A DNA stretch of 64,000 nucleotides, from NCBI GenBank assembly GCA_031292275.1, contig JARLHL010000017.1:59279-123278 (forward strand), in the 5' to 3' direction. A program made the position numbers and the translations under genes. The stretch's first letter is position 1. Each line of letters begins with the position of its first letter. Origin of the DNA: Desulfocapsaceae bacterium. Lineage in GTDB: Bacteria; Desulfobacterota; Desulfobulbia; Desulfobulbales; Desulfocapsaceae. Below, in pieces: positions 27,187 through 36,165 of this stretch. Below the pieces are notes generated by a model, which was given only the letters and a program-made list of their open reading frames with translations, did no database searches and had not been told where the DNA came from.

Positions 27187-29298
27187 TCACACCGGCAGAG
27201 TGAGGGTAAAGACCATCCCCCCCCGCAATCCCTTGTCGCAGGAAATGATCCCGCCAAGTTCTGTTGCAAGCGTCCTGACAATTGCGAGGCCCAGACCCGC
27301 ATGCCCATCATTTTTCGTTGTTATCCCGGCATGAAATATATCCTCCACATTGGAAAGAAGGACGCCCGGACCATCATCCTCAATGGAAATCCTGACCTCA
27401 GCCTTCCCCTCTCCGACTAGCGGGACAATCTCCCCGCGCACCTGAACAAGGCCCGCTTCACCAATAGCTTCAATGGCATTTTTGATGAGATTTCCCAAAA
27501 TCTGGCGGATTTTCTTCCCGTTTGACGATACCCCAGGCAGTCCATCCTCCAGACTCAAGATCACATCCACACTATGCCTGTTGGCCAAAGACTGCCGAAA
27601 AAAAGTTATAATATCGACAAGCAGAGACTTGATATCGACCGGCTCCCGGGTCAGCTCAGCGGTCTGGCCGGAGAGGTCCCTGAGCTGCTCGCTGATCTCG
27701 CCGATTCTGCCGATTTCCCTGCCGGCACGTTCCAGATCAGCGAGCAGGGCCGGATAGTCTTTTAGCTTCAGTTCCAGGACCGCCAGATAGTTCAGAAGCA
27801 CAGCAATAGGGCTGCTGATCTCATGGGCAATGGACCGGGCAACTTCCGAAACGGCCTCCATTCGCGTGGCCGCCAGGTCTTCGGCATTTTTCCGATAGGC
27901 CGTTTCAAGCCGGAACCGCATCCCGGCATGACCGGCCAGAAGCATGAGCGCACCGTCCTGATCGCGCAGGCATTTCATCCCTGCAGGCGGAACTCCCATC
28001 AGAAGGCAGCCGGGCTCATGACCGGCAATACAAACAGGCACGGCCATCAAGCCGCCGGCCCCCAGCATCTCCAGCACAGACCGATCTTCCGGTCCCAATG
28101 CATGCCCGGTCACAAAAGATACAGAATCAAGCACGGCAAGCTGTTCCAGGCAGCACCCAATCATTCCGGGCTGATTGCTGTGAATTCGCAGCCCCTTCAC
28201 CCTTGCCGGAATAGGGTTGCGATCGGAGCCATTTGCGGTCAGTTCGCCCGCCGTGTCGCCGGGCAGCAGGAACAGGGAACTGTCGATGGCGAAGAGGATC
28301 TGCAGACTCTCCTCGACAACCTGGTAGACCCTGTCCAGGCTGTCTGCCCTGACCAGACTGTCGAGAAAGCCGTTCAACCGCGATGCTGTCCTTACCCTGT
28401 CGGCAAGACGTCCGTCGATCCGGGACACAGGGGACGCATCTCCGGCAGCGGCCGCACCCTTGCCGGCAGCTATTCCCATTTTTTCCGCTATCTCCCGGGC
28501 GACATTCACAGACTCTCTGGTGCAGGTCTGCAGGGCCTTTCTTTGGATTGCCAGGATATCACATAAGGCCTCGGAGTCAGCATCGAAGCCCGACGATGCA
28601 TTCTGGGCTAGGTGATTAGCGCAGAAGAGGACCTTCGTAAACAACGACGCCTCCATAATCCTGCCGAAGCCATGATGATGGCTGGCCACGGCGACGGCAA
28701 TCTCCGGCCGCAGACGCCAGCTTCCGATTAAAAGGGCCGCCGCCTCAAAATGGGTAATCCCCAGGGCCTCTTTCTCCCGGACCGCGATTTCCACCGATTG
28801 CCTCCCGTCGAGGACCTGCCTGTACGATTCAGGAAAGGCCTGCAGGAGCAGCAGCTTGCCGATATCATGGAGCAGCCCCGCCAGATAGGCCTCTGAAGGG
28901 TCAACGCCGCCGATGGCCTGGGCCAGCGATTTGGCAAGCACCGCAGTCAAAAAGGAATGCTGCCAGAAATCATTCAAATTCAGAATCTTATCTGCACACG
29001 CTGTCTTGAACGCCTCCTGGACTGCCACCGAAATTGCCAGGTTTCTGGTTGTATCGATACCCAGATAAATTACGGCCTGAACAATATCGGCAAAGGACGA
29101 ACGCGCACCGATAAAGGCCGAGTTGACAAGCTGGAGCACCCTGGTGCTGATGAATACATCCCTGGCCACGATGGCGCCCAGTTCCTGAATATCGGAATCC
29201 TCGCGCTCACTGGCGTCAATGAGATCCACCAGGGTCTGCGGCAGGGTCGGCAGGGTGCTGAGATCAAGAATGTTGGCGGGAAGATCCGGCTCATTCAT
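27187..29298 (-). CDS. HDOD domain fused to a histidine kinase
   Basis: This is a 703-residue soluble protein. Residues 1-210 are an HDOD domain (LSTLPTLPQTLVDLIDA, VLQLVNSAFIGA, YLAGLLHDIGKLLL), an HD-related fold that usually lacks enzymatic activity and acts as a signalling scaffold. A GAF-like middle (about 290-450) follows. A HisKA segment has the His in SIAHEISSPIAVLLNYL and the C-terminal HATPase domain has NLIKNAIEAIGEAG, IEDDGPGV and GHAGLGLAIVRTLA. It lacks a receiver and a membrane segment. I chose the ATG at 29298, which follows AGGA by 9 bases. HDOD-kinase fusions are known mainly in Deltaproteobacteria. Its partner regulator is unknown; the nearby solo response regulator is a candidate. 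Confidence 0.9.
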   Translation of the reverse strand: MNEPDLPANILDLSTLPTLPQTLVDLIDASEREDSDIQELGAIVARDVFISTRVLQLVNSAFIGARSSFADIVQAVIYLGIDTTRNLAISVAVQEAFKTACADKILNLNDFWQHSFLTAVLAKSLAQAIGGVDPSEAYLAGLLHDIGKLLLLQAFPESYRQVLDGRQSVEIAVREKEALGITHFEAAALLIGSWRLRPEIAVAVASHHHGFGRIMEASLFTKVLFCANHLAQNASSGFDADSEALCDILAIQRKALQTCTRESVNVAREIAEKMGIAAGKGAAAAGDASPVSRIDGRLADRVRTASRLNGFLDSLVRADSLDRVYQVVEESLQILFAIDSSLFLLPGDTAGELTANGSDRNPIPARVKGLRIHSNQPGMIGCCLEQLAVLDSVSFVTGHALGPEDRSVLEMLGAGGLMAVPVCIAGHEPGCLLMGVPPAGMKCLRDQDGALMLLAGHAGMRFRLETAYRKNAEDLAATRMEAVSEVARSIAHEISSPIAVLLNYLAVLELKLKDYPALLADLERAGREIGRIGEISEQLRDLSGQTAELTREPVDIKSLLVDIITFFRQSLANRHSVDVILSLEDGLPGVSSNGKKIRQILGNLIKNAIEAIGEAGLVQVRGEIVPLVGEGKAEVRISIEDDGPGVLLSNVEDIFHAGITTKNDGHAGLGLAIVRTLATELGGIISCDKGLRGGMVFTLTLPV

Positions 29299-29980
29299 AC
29301 GGTCTTGTCCTTTTGTGATCTGTGTGCGGGATATGCCATGGATGCCATATCCCAAAAGACTGACAGTCAGAGGGCGGTTTTCCTGATCCTTCCCTCCAGA
29401 GCCAAATCCTGCAGGCCCCCCCGGATCTCCATGGTACCCGCCCTCTGCCCGGGCGCCAGCGCGTCATGCTGCAATAAAGTCACACATGCCCTGCGGCGGT
29501 CCAGTTGCAAAATAAGGCCTGCATACCTGCCGATGCAGCGCATGCCTGATTGATTAATGTCTCTTTAAGAGCTACGAATTGTTAATGTGCACAATTGCAT
29601 ATGTCAAGTTCAATTATGGTCTTTATACCCTTCGCGAGACCTGTCGCGGGGGATTGATCGGGACCATGAGACACCACGACCTCTCTTAAACCGGCTTGGC
29701 CGGACCAGACAGACTGACCTGCAACAGGACAATATGAAAGCGCATCACTTCGGCAGGACGAGACCGTTGCTTCCGAGGAGATATGCATGATGGACAAGAG
29801 GTGATACGCCAACGGCTTTGGGCGGATCTCCCGGGCCAAAGGCGCATGAAGGCAAAGAAGAGCCGCTGCGGTGCGCAGAACCATGGCGGGGCAGTAAACA
29901 GGGTACCGGCTCAGGAGGCTCCCGGTAGTGATTGACAAAATTGACGATCTCTTCTATACACAGGATGAAGCGAATGCATT
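29299..29980. other. Intergenic region before the thiamine genes
   Basis: This has no credible gene. It contains a hairpin near 29633-29650 (TCGCGA...TCGCG) and the repeat copy B at 29691-29790. The remainder carries several short, poorly conserved frames and no RNA gene I recognise, apart from the TPP riboswitch that begins at 29981. Confidence 0.4.
29691..29790 (+). repeat. Dispersed intergenic element, copy B (with possible MKAHHFGR peptide)
   Basis: The element starts with the hairpin CCGGC-TTG-GCCGG, then, 43 bases on, ATGAAAGCGCATCACTTCGG. It matches copy A at 9769 across both blocks with almost the same spacing. Here the ATG is preceded by AGGA, and the frame gives an 18-residue peptide beginning MKAHHFGRTRPLLP and ending at a TGA at 29790. 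Whether the peptide is made, or whether this is an RNA structure or inert repeat, cannot be told. Confidence 0.55.
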
Positions 29981-30060
29981 TTTATGCAGGGGTGGCGCCA
30001 GGCCTGAGATCATACCCATTGAACCTGATCTGGATAGTTCCAGCGTAGGGAATTGCTGAA
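29981..30060 (+). ncRNA. Thiamine pyrophosphate (THI) riboswitch
   Basis: The THI-box signature is present in order: CTGAGATCATACCC, then TTGAACCTGATCTGGATA, then CCAGCGTAGGGAA, preceded by a GGGGTG helix. It lies 80 bases before thiM. TPP binding should reduce expression of thiM-thiE. No T-rich terminator follows the aptamer, so control is probably at translation initiation; the sequence before the ATG has only a weak ribosome-binding site (GGC-GAACC). Confidence 0.95.
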
Positions 30061-30140
30061 ATATCGTAACAATATCCTCTCATGGTTTTCCTGCCTGCGC
30101 CCTAATCCCCATCAATCCTCCAGGCAAAACGAGGCGAACC

Positions 30141-30947
30141 ATGTCAGATCTGGCCAGCAAGGCTGCTGAAAATCTCCGGAAGATCCGGGCAACCAAACCG
30201 CTCATCCACAATATCACCAACTTTGTGGTGATGAATATGACGGCCAATGTCCTTTTGGCAACGGGGGCCTCACCTGTCATGGCCCATGCCGAAAACGAGG
30301 TTGAGGACATGGTGGCTTTTGCCGGGGCCTTAGTCCTCAATATCGGCACCCTCACCGATACCTGGCTGGCGTCCATGCTGAAGGCGGGAAGAAAGGCCAG
30401 TGAAACCGGCACACCCATAATCCTTGACCCTGTGGGAGCCGGGGTCACGGGGCTGCGGACCGCCGCCGCCAAAAACATCCTGGCCTCAACCAGGGTCAGC
30501 GTCGTTCGCGGCAATGCCTCGGAAATCCTGTCGCTCTGCGACCAGAAGGCCGCAGGCAAAGGCGTCGACGCCATCCATTCCGTAGACGATGCAGAGATTG
30601 CCGCCGGGCAGCTAGCGCGTAGTCTGCAGACCACCCTGGCCATAACCGGCCCGGTTGACCTGGTGACCGATGGCAGCAGATCTGCGCGCATCGCCAACGG
30701 TCATGCCCTGATGCCCGTGGTGACGGGCACCGGCTGTTCGGCCACCGCCGTCATCGGGGCCTTCCTTGCCGTTGACGCCGATCCGGTCTCGGCCGCCGCC
30801 ACGGCTTTAGCCTTTTTCGGCATCGCCGGCGAAGAGGCCGGCACTACAGCAAAAGGACCCGGCTCCTTTCTGGTCCATCTGCTGGACGCCCTTTATACTC
30901 TCAGCCCTGAAAAAGTTGCGGACCGCTGCCGCATCAGCCTCCGATGA
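30141..30947 (+). CDS. thiM: Hydroxyethylthiazole kinase
   Basis: This phosphorylates 4-methyl-5-(2-hydroxyethyl)thiazole, salvaging the thiazole half of thiamine. The 268-residue length is normal. Diagnostic parts are PLIHNITNFVVMNMTANVLL (substrate site), PIILDPVGAGVTGLR (phosphate/nucleotide region) and PVVTGTGCSATAVIGAFL with the catalytic cysteine. It is under a TPP riboswitch and its stop overlaps the thiE start (ATGA). No thiD (HMP kinase) is near, so that function must be elsewhere. Confidence 0.97.
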   Translation: MSDLASKAAENLRKIRATKPLIHNITNFVVMNMTANVLLATGASPVMAHAENEVEDMVAFAGALVLNIGTLTDTWLASMLKAGRKASETGTPIILDPVGAGVTGLRTAAAKNILASTRVSVVRGNASEILSLCDQKAAGKGVDAIHSVDDAEIAAGQLARSLQTTLAITGPVDLVTDGSRSARIANGHALMPVVTGTGCSATAVIGAFLAVDADPVSAAATALAFFGIAGEEAGTTAKGPGSFLVHLLDALYTLSPEKVADRCRISLR

Positions 30948-31594
30948 GACGACTGGATTATTCCCTCTATCTGGTGACTGATCGGGCCCTGTCCCGGGGG
31001 CGGACGATCGGCGATATCGTCAAAGCGGCAGTCGCCGGCGGCGTCACCTGCGTGCAGCTGCGGGAAAAGGAGGCCTCGACGCGCTCCTTCATCGCCCATG
31101 CACGTCTTCTCCTGGCCCAGCTGCAGCCCGTCGGGATACCCCTCATAATCAATGACAGACTGGATGTGGCCCTGACCGTCGGTGCCGACGGGGTCCATCT
31201 GGGACAGCAGGATATGGAGATTACCGATGCCCGCCGTCTGGCCCCTGCCGGCTTTATTATCGGCATTTCGGCTGAGTCCGTTGAAGACGCCGTCAGGGCC
31301 CAGGACCGGGGTGCGGATTATATCGGCATCAGTCCTGTCTACGCCACACCCACCAAGAAGGACACCGCCCCGCCTCTGGGCCTGAAAGGCATCCGGCGGA
31401 TCAGAGCCGCAGTCCGCCTGCCCCTGGTCGGCATCGGCGGGATCAGGGAGGATAATGCGGCTGCGGTGATTGCCGCCGGCGCAGACGGGGTGGCGGTGGT
31501 ATCGGCCCTTGTGGCCGCCGACTGTCCCCGCACCGCTGCCGCCGCTCTTAAACAATGCATTACCCTCGCACGGCAAAAAGGATCATCCGATTAA
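30944..31594 (+). CDS. thiE: Thiamine-phosphate synthase
   Basis: This condenses HMP pyrophosphate with thiazole phosphate to thiamine phosphate. The TIM-barrel motifs are intact: YLVTDRALSRGRT at the start, VQLREKEASTRSF for pyrophosphate and the arginine/lysine site, INDRLDVALTVGADGVHLGQ, and YIGISPVYATPTKKD followed by the VGIGGI phosphate-binding loop. The length of 216 residues is typical. It is coupled to thiM by a 4-base overlap. Both enzymes together form the salvage end of thiamine synthesis. Confidence 0.96.
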   Translation: MRRLDYSLYLVTDRALSRGRTIGDIVKAAVAGGVTCVQLREKEASTRSFIAHARLLLAQLQPVGIPLIINDRLDVALTVGADGVHLGQQDMEITDARRLAPAGFIIGISAESVEDAVRAQDRGADYIGISPVYATPTKKDTAPPLGLKGIRRIRAAVRLPLVGIGGIREDNAAAVIAAGADGVAVVSALVAADCPRTAAAALKQCITLARQKGSSD

Positions 31595-31980
31595 AGCGTA
31601 CGTTGTTTCATGCAAGGCCATTATCTTTTTTGATTTGACTTCTTGGCCGGCACCAAATATCCTATCATATAAAGAGAGTTCAACTCCCGCCTCCGCGGGG
31701 GTGATGAAATACAAGTGCCGGAGACGGATTTGCCCTCCGCCGCTCTCTGGCAAAAAATAAATCCGTCCCCACTTTCTGTTCCCACTTTTTGTCCCCACTT
31801 TCCCAGGTTTCGCGCAGAGCTCCTCTGCGGCCGTCCCATCTCAAGGGATGGCAGAATCCACCGGCAGGAAAAATAAAAGGCCAGGGCCCATGTCCTGGTG
31901 CAGCCCATGGGCCCTGGCCACGGCGCAGCTGACAAGGTCTCCCTTAGGTAAATTTTGTATTTCCACGAAGAGGTTTACGT
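31595..31980. repeat. Mosaic of small palindromic repeats before the autotransporter gene
   Basis: This 386-base spacer carries three kinds of repeat. At 31686-31699 there is a CCCGC/GCGGG hairpin resembling the short palindromes scattered in many genomes. At 31723-31767, GACGGATTT and AAATCCGTC form a long inverted repeat with an inner TTTGCC/GGCAAA stem, followed to 31803 by three partial copies of CCCACTTT separated by TGTC/TGTT. Such GGGGACGGATTTA-type sequences often surround REP-associated tyrosine transposases in Deltaproteobacteria, but no transposase is here. A separate 14-bp hairpin at 31879-31919 is listed on its own. Confidence 0.6.
31879..31919 (-). terminator. Perfect 14-bp hairpin with terminator-like tail on the minus strand
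   Basis: GGCCAGGGCCCATG pairs perfectly with CATGGGCCCTGGCC across a 13-base loop. On the minus strand the stem is followed by TTTTATTTTT, the layout of a strong intrinsic terminator. It would stop transcription running leftward toward thiE, yet no minus-strand gene lies upstream of it. On the plus strand it sits 62 bases before the autotransporter start and could act as a leader hairpin. Confidence 0.55.
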
Positions 31981-34900
31981 ATGAACAAACGGCAATTTCA
32001 ACGCAGAAGGCGCAAAGCACTGGCACTGGCCCTATTGGGCGTGGCCACCTGCAGCTCAAGCTGGGCAGATTCCATTGTCTATCCTGGATACGGCCTGCAA
32101 ACCGATCCCTTCAGTTTGAGTAATAAATCACTCTTTCCCTCCTCTTCATTTTCTGACAATTCCGTTACTGTAAACTCAGCCGACTCAGGTGCCTTGAGCT
32201 ATGTCTTTGGAGGCGTAACGAGTGGAAGCAATTCTGTGGAACGGAATTTTGTCACGATCTCTGGCGGCAGTATTACAAGTGATGTCTACGGCGGCTACAG
32301 CTTTTCTGGCAAGGCCGCAGATAATTCCCTGACAATCAGCAATGTCACCAACATTGGAAACGTTGTTTACGGCGGCAAAAGCTCTACTCTCGCTGCCACA
32401 AACAATACGGTAAATATCTCCACCAGCACAATTCAATACGATGTTGTAGGCGGCTACAGCGACACTGGCACAACCTCCAGCAATTCTGTAACAATCCATG
32501 ACAGCCGGCTCCGCAATGTCAGCGGCGGTTATGTCAATTCAGGAGCCGGCGCGGCCACGGGCAATACCGTCACCATCACCGGCAATACCACCTGCGGCTT
32601 TGTTTTCGGCGGCTATGTCATTTCAGGAACTGGCGCTGCAACAGGCAATACGGCAACACTCAGTTCTGGCTCGATCAGCAATCTTGTCGGCGGCCGGAGC
32701 ACTTCTGGTACCGCCACCGGCAATGGCGTCATCATGACCGGCGGCACCGTGAGCAGCGCGGTTTACGGCGGCTATATCGATTCAGGAACCGGCGCCGCAA
32801 CAGATAATAGCGTCACCATATCCGGCGGCACCTTGAACAGCACGGTTTTCGGCGGCTATATCAGTTCAGGAACCGGCGCCGCAACAGGTAATAGCGTCAC
32901 CATATCCGGAGGCACCGTGCACAACTCGGTTTACGGCGGCCTAGGCCGTTCCGGCAGTGCAACAAACAACAGCGTTGACATCACTGGCGGCACTATTGAC
33001 GTCTCTGTTGGTGGCGGCAGGAGCATTTCTGGCGCGGCAACGGGCAATACCGTCACTATGACCGACGGCAGCGTCGGCGACTCGGTTGTCGGCGGCTATG
33101 TCAATTCCGGAGCCGGCGCGGCAACGGGCAATACCGTCATCATGTCCGGAGGCACCGTGGACAATTCGGTTGGCGGCGGCTACGTCAATTCTGGAGTTGG
33201 CGCGGCAACGGGTAATACCGTCACCCTGTCCGGCGGCACCGTCCACAACACGGTTTACGGCGGCTTCAGTCTTTCTGGCGCTGCAACAAACAACAGCGTT
33301 GACATCACTGGCGGCAGTATCGATATCTCTGTTATCGGCGGCAGGAGCAATTCCGGCGCGGCCACCGGCAATAGCCTCACAATCTCTGGCGGCACTCTTA
33401 CTGCCTCTGTGTTCGGCGGCTATGTCAACTCAGGCACTGGCGCGGCAACAGGCAATACCGTTACCATCAAGGACGGGGCCCAGTCAAGCTTTGCTGGCCT
33501 TTTTGGCGGCGGCACAATCTCCGGCACAGGCGACCTTCGCACCGGCAACAGCCTGAATCTGGTCAACTACAGCGGCGTAACCGGATTCCTTAATAACTTT
33601 GATCACTACAACTTTACCCTGAGGCCGGACATCAGCGCCGGCGATACCGTTCTCACAGTTACCGGAATCGACAAGGTGGACCTTACCGGGGCAAAGGTAC
33701 AGGTGTATGGGGGCAGCATCGGCCCGGATGTTGCCAAAGCCAGCAACCTTATAGGCAATGCCTACATTTTGATTGATGCCAGTGGCGGAGGAGGCATTAC
33801 CGGACGAACCGAGGATCTGGCCAGTACAGTCTGCATACCCAGCCTGACTACCCCGGGCGACTATCTTACCTCCAGCCTCGTTATAGCCAACAATCAGCTT
33901 CTGGCCACTCCGGAGCTCAGCTGGAATACCCTGGTCCCCAATACGGCCCACGGCAGTTTTACCCTTGATGCTGATCAGGCCTTTGAGCTGGACGTGGTTT
34001 TGGCTGATAAATCCGGAACCTTCACCTCTGGCTGGAATGGCCGGGATTTGACCAAGAGTGGCGATGGCACCTTGATCCTTTCGGCGAACAACACCTACAG
34101 CGGGACCACCACCATCAGCGGCGGAACCTTGCAAGTCGGCAATGGAGGAACCAGCGGTACGGTGGCGGGCAATATAAACAACAACGGCAGCCTGCTGTTT
34201 AACCGCAGCGACGAGATTACGTTCAGCGGGACTATCACTGGAAGCGGCGACCTGATACAGGCGGGCAGCGGCACCTTGATCCTTTCGCAACAAAACACCT
34301 ACAGCGGAAAAACCCGCATCGCTGCGGGGACAGTTCGCACCGATGCGGAAAACGCCTTTGCCAGCAGCAGCGAGGTGGCGGTTGATAGCGGCACCCTGGC
34401 CCTGAACGGCAACAATCAAATTGCCAACCACCTGACCGGCGGCCCCGGCGGAGAAATCCAGCTGGACGGAGCCACCTTCACTGCCAACAATGCCATAGCA
34501 GGCATAAACGATTCGCTGTACGCCGGGACCATCAGCGGCAGCGGCGGTTTCGTCAAAACCGGCAATGGCAGCCTGACCCTTTCCGGACCCCTTACCTACA
34601 GCGGCGACACCTGCGTGAATGCCGGTAGCCTGATCTTAGATGGCAGCAACGGCGGCGGCCAGCTGAATAACAATATCATCGGTACCTTGGGAGCGGCGAT
34701 GAGTCTCATCAACAGCGCTACTCTCACCGGCTGGATTGATCCCCTGGATGTGACCATCGATGACGGCAGCCGCTGGAATATGACGGCAAGCTCCACAGTC
34801 AACAATCTGGATCTTGCCGGAACAATTGGTTTTATGCAGATAGGGGGCTTTAAGGATCTGGTGGTGCAGGGCGACTACACCGGCAACAACGGCCTGATTA

Positions 34901-36165
34901 TACTAAACAGCCGGCTGGACGGCGATACTGTCCCCAGCGATCGCCTGGTGGCGCAGGGCAATACCGCAGGAAGTACTCGATTGCAGATCGTCAATGCCGG
35001 CGGCAGAGGGGTCGATACCGTGGCCAAGAGCATCGAGGTAGTCCAGGTCGACGGCAACTCAACGGGAACCTTTTCCCTGTCCGCTCCGGTGCTGCTTGAC
35101 ATCTACGAATATAAGTTATTTAAGGGAGATAGGGACGGAAATGGCGGAAACTGGTATCTGACTTCTGAGGTGCAGGCACCGACACTAAACCCAAGGTCGG
35201 TAGATATTATCCGGCCGGAACCGGCGGCTTACCTGGGTAATCAGATTGCCGCTCAGGCCATGTTTGATCACAGCCTCCATGACCGTTTAGGGGAGACAGG
35301 GCTGCTGACGATCAAGGAAAATCAGGTATCCCCTGCGATATGGACCCGGGTTGTGGCCACGGAAACGGATCAGCAGGTTTGGGGTGGGCGCAGCAATCTG
35401 GAGCAAAACACACAGTTGGCCCAATTTGGGGCTGAATTTGCTCGAAAAGAGGGGGCGATGGGCAGCCTCCATCTGGGTGTGATGACGGGCTTTGGCCAGG
35501 CCACCAGCGAGACGGATGCGCAAAACAACAATCGCCGGGCTAAGGGGAAGGTCGAGGGGAAGAGCCTGGGTCTTTACGGTACCTGGTATCCCGAAACAGG
35601 CCCAGGCTCCAAGCCCTATCTCGATAGCTGGATACAGTATGCCTGGTACTTAAACACCCTGCAAGGAGATCAACTTGTTCAGCATTCCTACGAGAGCGAG
35701 GGCCTTTCCGCCTCCTTGGAAGCCGGTTGGCCTCTTGCCTTGCAAAACACGGCGGCAAGCCAGGTGTTTCTCGAGCCCCAGGCCCAGATCATCTACCACA
35801 ATTACTCACCAGACAGTTATGTTGAGCAGAATCAGTTTGGCGATGTGCGCATCAGCGAGCTGAAAGGTGGCGGAATCACGACACGGGTCGGGGCTCGCCT
35901 TTATGGCCGGATCCTTGGCGCGGGTCTCCGGCAGTGGCAGCCTTTCCTCCAGGCAAATTGGCTCCATCAAGGGACCGATAATGCACTGAATTTCGGAGGA
36001 GAGGCCATTACCGAAGATGCTCCCGCCAACCGCATCGAGGTGAAAACCGGGCTCCAGCTTGGCCTCAGCGAACGGCTGAGCATCTGGACCTCGGTCGGCT
36101 ATCAGGCAGGCAGCGGGGATTACCGGCATAAAGAAATCCTGGCGGGGCTTGAATTCCGCTGGTAG
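31981..36165 (+). CDS. Autotransporter (type Va) with repeat-rich passenger
   Basis: This is a 1394-residue surface protein. A signal peptide ends about residue 29 (SWA-D) after a basic RRRRK start. Residues 64-527 are 17 tandem repeats of 25-31 residues (GG-x-V-x-x-x-V-x-GGY-x-x-SGTGAATGN-x-VTIS) predicted to form a beta-helix. Residues about 690-890 hold PATR-like blocks (GDGTLILSANNTYSGTTTIS, then GSGTLILSQQNTYSGKTRI) that help passenger folding. The last ~285 residues form the beta-barrel (ending in the aromatic GLEFRW). There is no serine-protease triad or other enzyme motif, so it is most likely an adhesin or biofilm protein. It is transcribed alone, 387 bases after thiE. Confidence 0.93.
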   Translation: MNKRQFQRRRRKALALALLGVATCSSSWADSIVYPGYGLQTDPFSLSNKSLFPSSSFSDNSVTVNSADSGALSYVFGGVTSGSNSVERNFVTISGGSITSDVYGGYSFSGKAADNSLTISNVTNIGNVVYGGKSSTLAATNNTVNISTSTIQYDVVGGYSDTGTTSSNSVTIHDSRLRNVSGGYVNSGAGAATGNTVTITGNTTCGFVFGGYVISGTGAATGNTATLSSGSISNLVGGRSTSGTATGNGVIMTGGTVSSAVYGGYIDSGTGAATDNSVTISGGTLNSTVFGGYISSGTGAATGNSVTISGGTVHNSVYGGLGRSGSATNNSVDITGGTIDVSVGGGRSISGAATGNTVTMTDGSVGDSVVGGYVNSGAGAATGNTVIMSGGTVDNSVGGGYVNSGVGAATGNTVTLSGGTVHNTVYGGFSLSGAATNNSVDITGGSIDISVIGGRSNSGAATGNSLTISGGTLTASVFGGYVNSGTGAATGNTVTIKDGAQSSFAGLFGGGTISGTGDLRTGNSLNLVNYSGVTGFLNNFDHYNFTLRPDISAGDTVLTVTGIDKVDLTGAKVQVYGGSIGPDVAKASNLIGNAYILIDASGGGGITGRTEDLASTVCIPSLTTPGDYLTSSLVIANNQLLATPELSWNTLVPNTAHGSFTLDADQAFELDVVLADKSGTFTSGWNGRDLTKSGDGTLILSANNTYSGTTTISGGTLQVGNGGTSGTVAGNINNNGSLLFNRSDEITFSGTITGSGDLIQAGSGTLILSQQNTYSGKTRIAAGTVRTDAENAFASSSEVAVDSGTLALNGNNQIANHLTGGPGGEIQLDGATFTANNAIAGINDSLYAGTISGSGGFVKTGNGSLTLSGPLTYSGDTCVNAGSLILDGSNGGGQLNNNIIGTLGAAMSLINSATLTGWIDPLDVTIDDGSRWNMTASSTVNNLDLAGTIGFMQIGGFKDLVVQGDYTGNNGLIILNSRLDGDTVPSDRLVAQGNTAGSTRLQIVNAGGRGVDTVAKSIEVVQVDGNSTGTFSLSAPVLLDIYEYKLFKGDRDGNGGNWYLTSEVQAPTLNPRSVDIIRPEPAAYLGNQIAAQAMFDHSLHDRLGETGLLTIKENQVSPAIWTRVVATETDQQVWGGRSNLEQNTQLAQFGAEFARKEGAMGSLHLGVMTGFGQATSETDAQNNNRRAKGKVEGKSLGLYGTWYPETGPGSKPYLDSWIQYAWYLNTLQGDQLVQHSYESEGLSASLEAGWPLALQNTAASQVFLEPQAQIIYHNYSPDSYVEQNQFGDVRISELKGGGITTRVGARLYGRILGAGLRQWQPFLQANWLHQGTDNALNFGGEAITEDAPANRIEVKTGLQLGLSERLSIWTSVGYQAGSGDYRHKEILAGLEFRW
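32170..33561 (+). repeat. Seventeen in-frame passenger repeats of the autotransporter
   Basis: Units of 75-93 bases encode GGT-x-x-SVYGGY-type strands followed by an AATGN turn. The order shows a larger period. Units 10-11 (GGTVHNSVYGG then GGTIDVSVGGG) and units 14-15 (GGTVHNTVYGG then GGSIDISVIGG) are near copies, and units 12, 13 and 16 resemble one another. This suggests block duplication of two to four units. It is protein-level repetition inside one gene, not a CRISPR array. Confidence 0.85.

Noticed and set aside
32170..33561. Tandem repeats considered as a CRISPR array
   Set aside because: Period is 75-93 bases, in frame, without constant repeats and unique spacers; it encodes passenger beta-strands.
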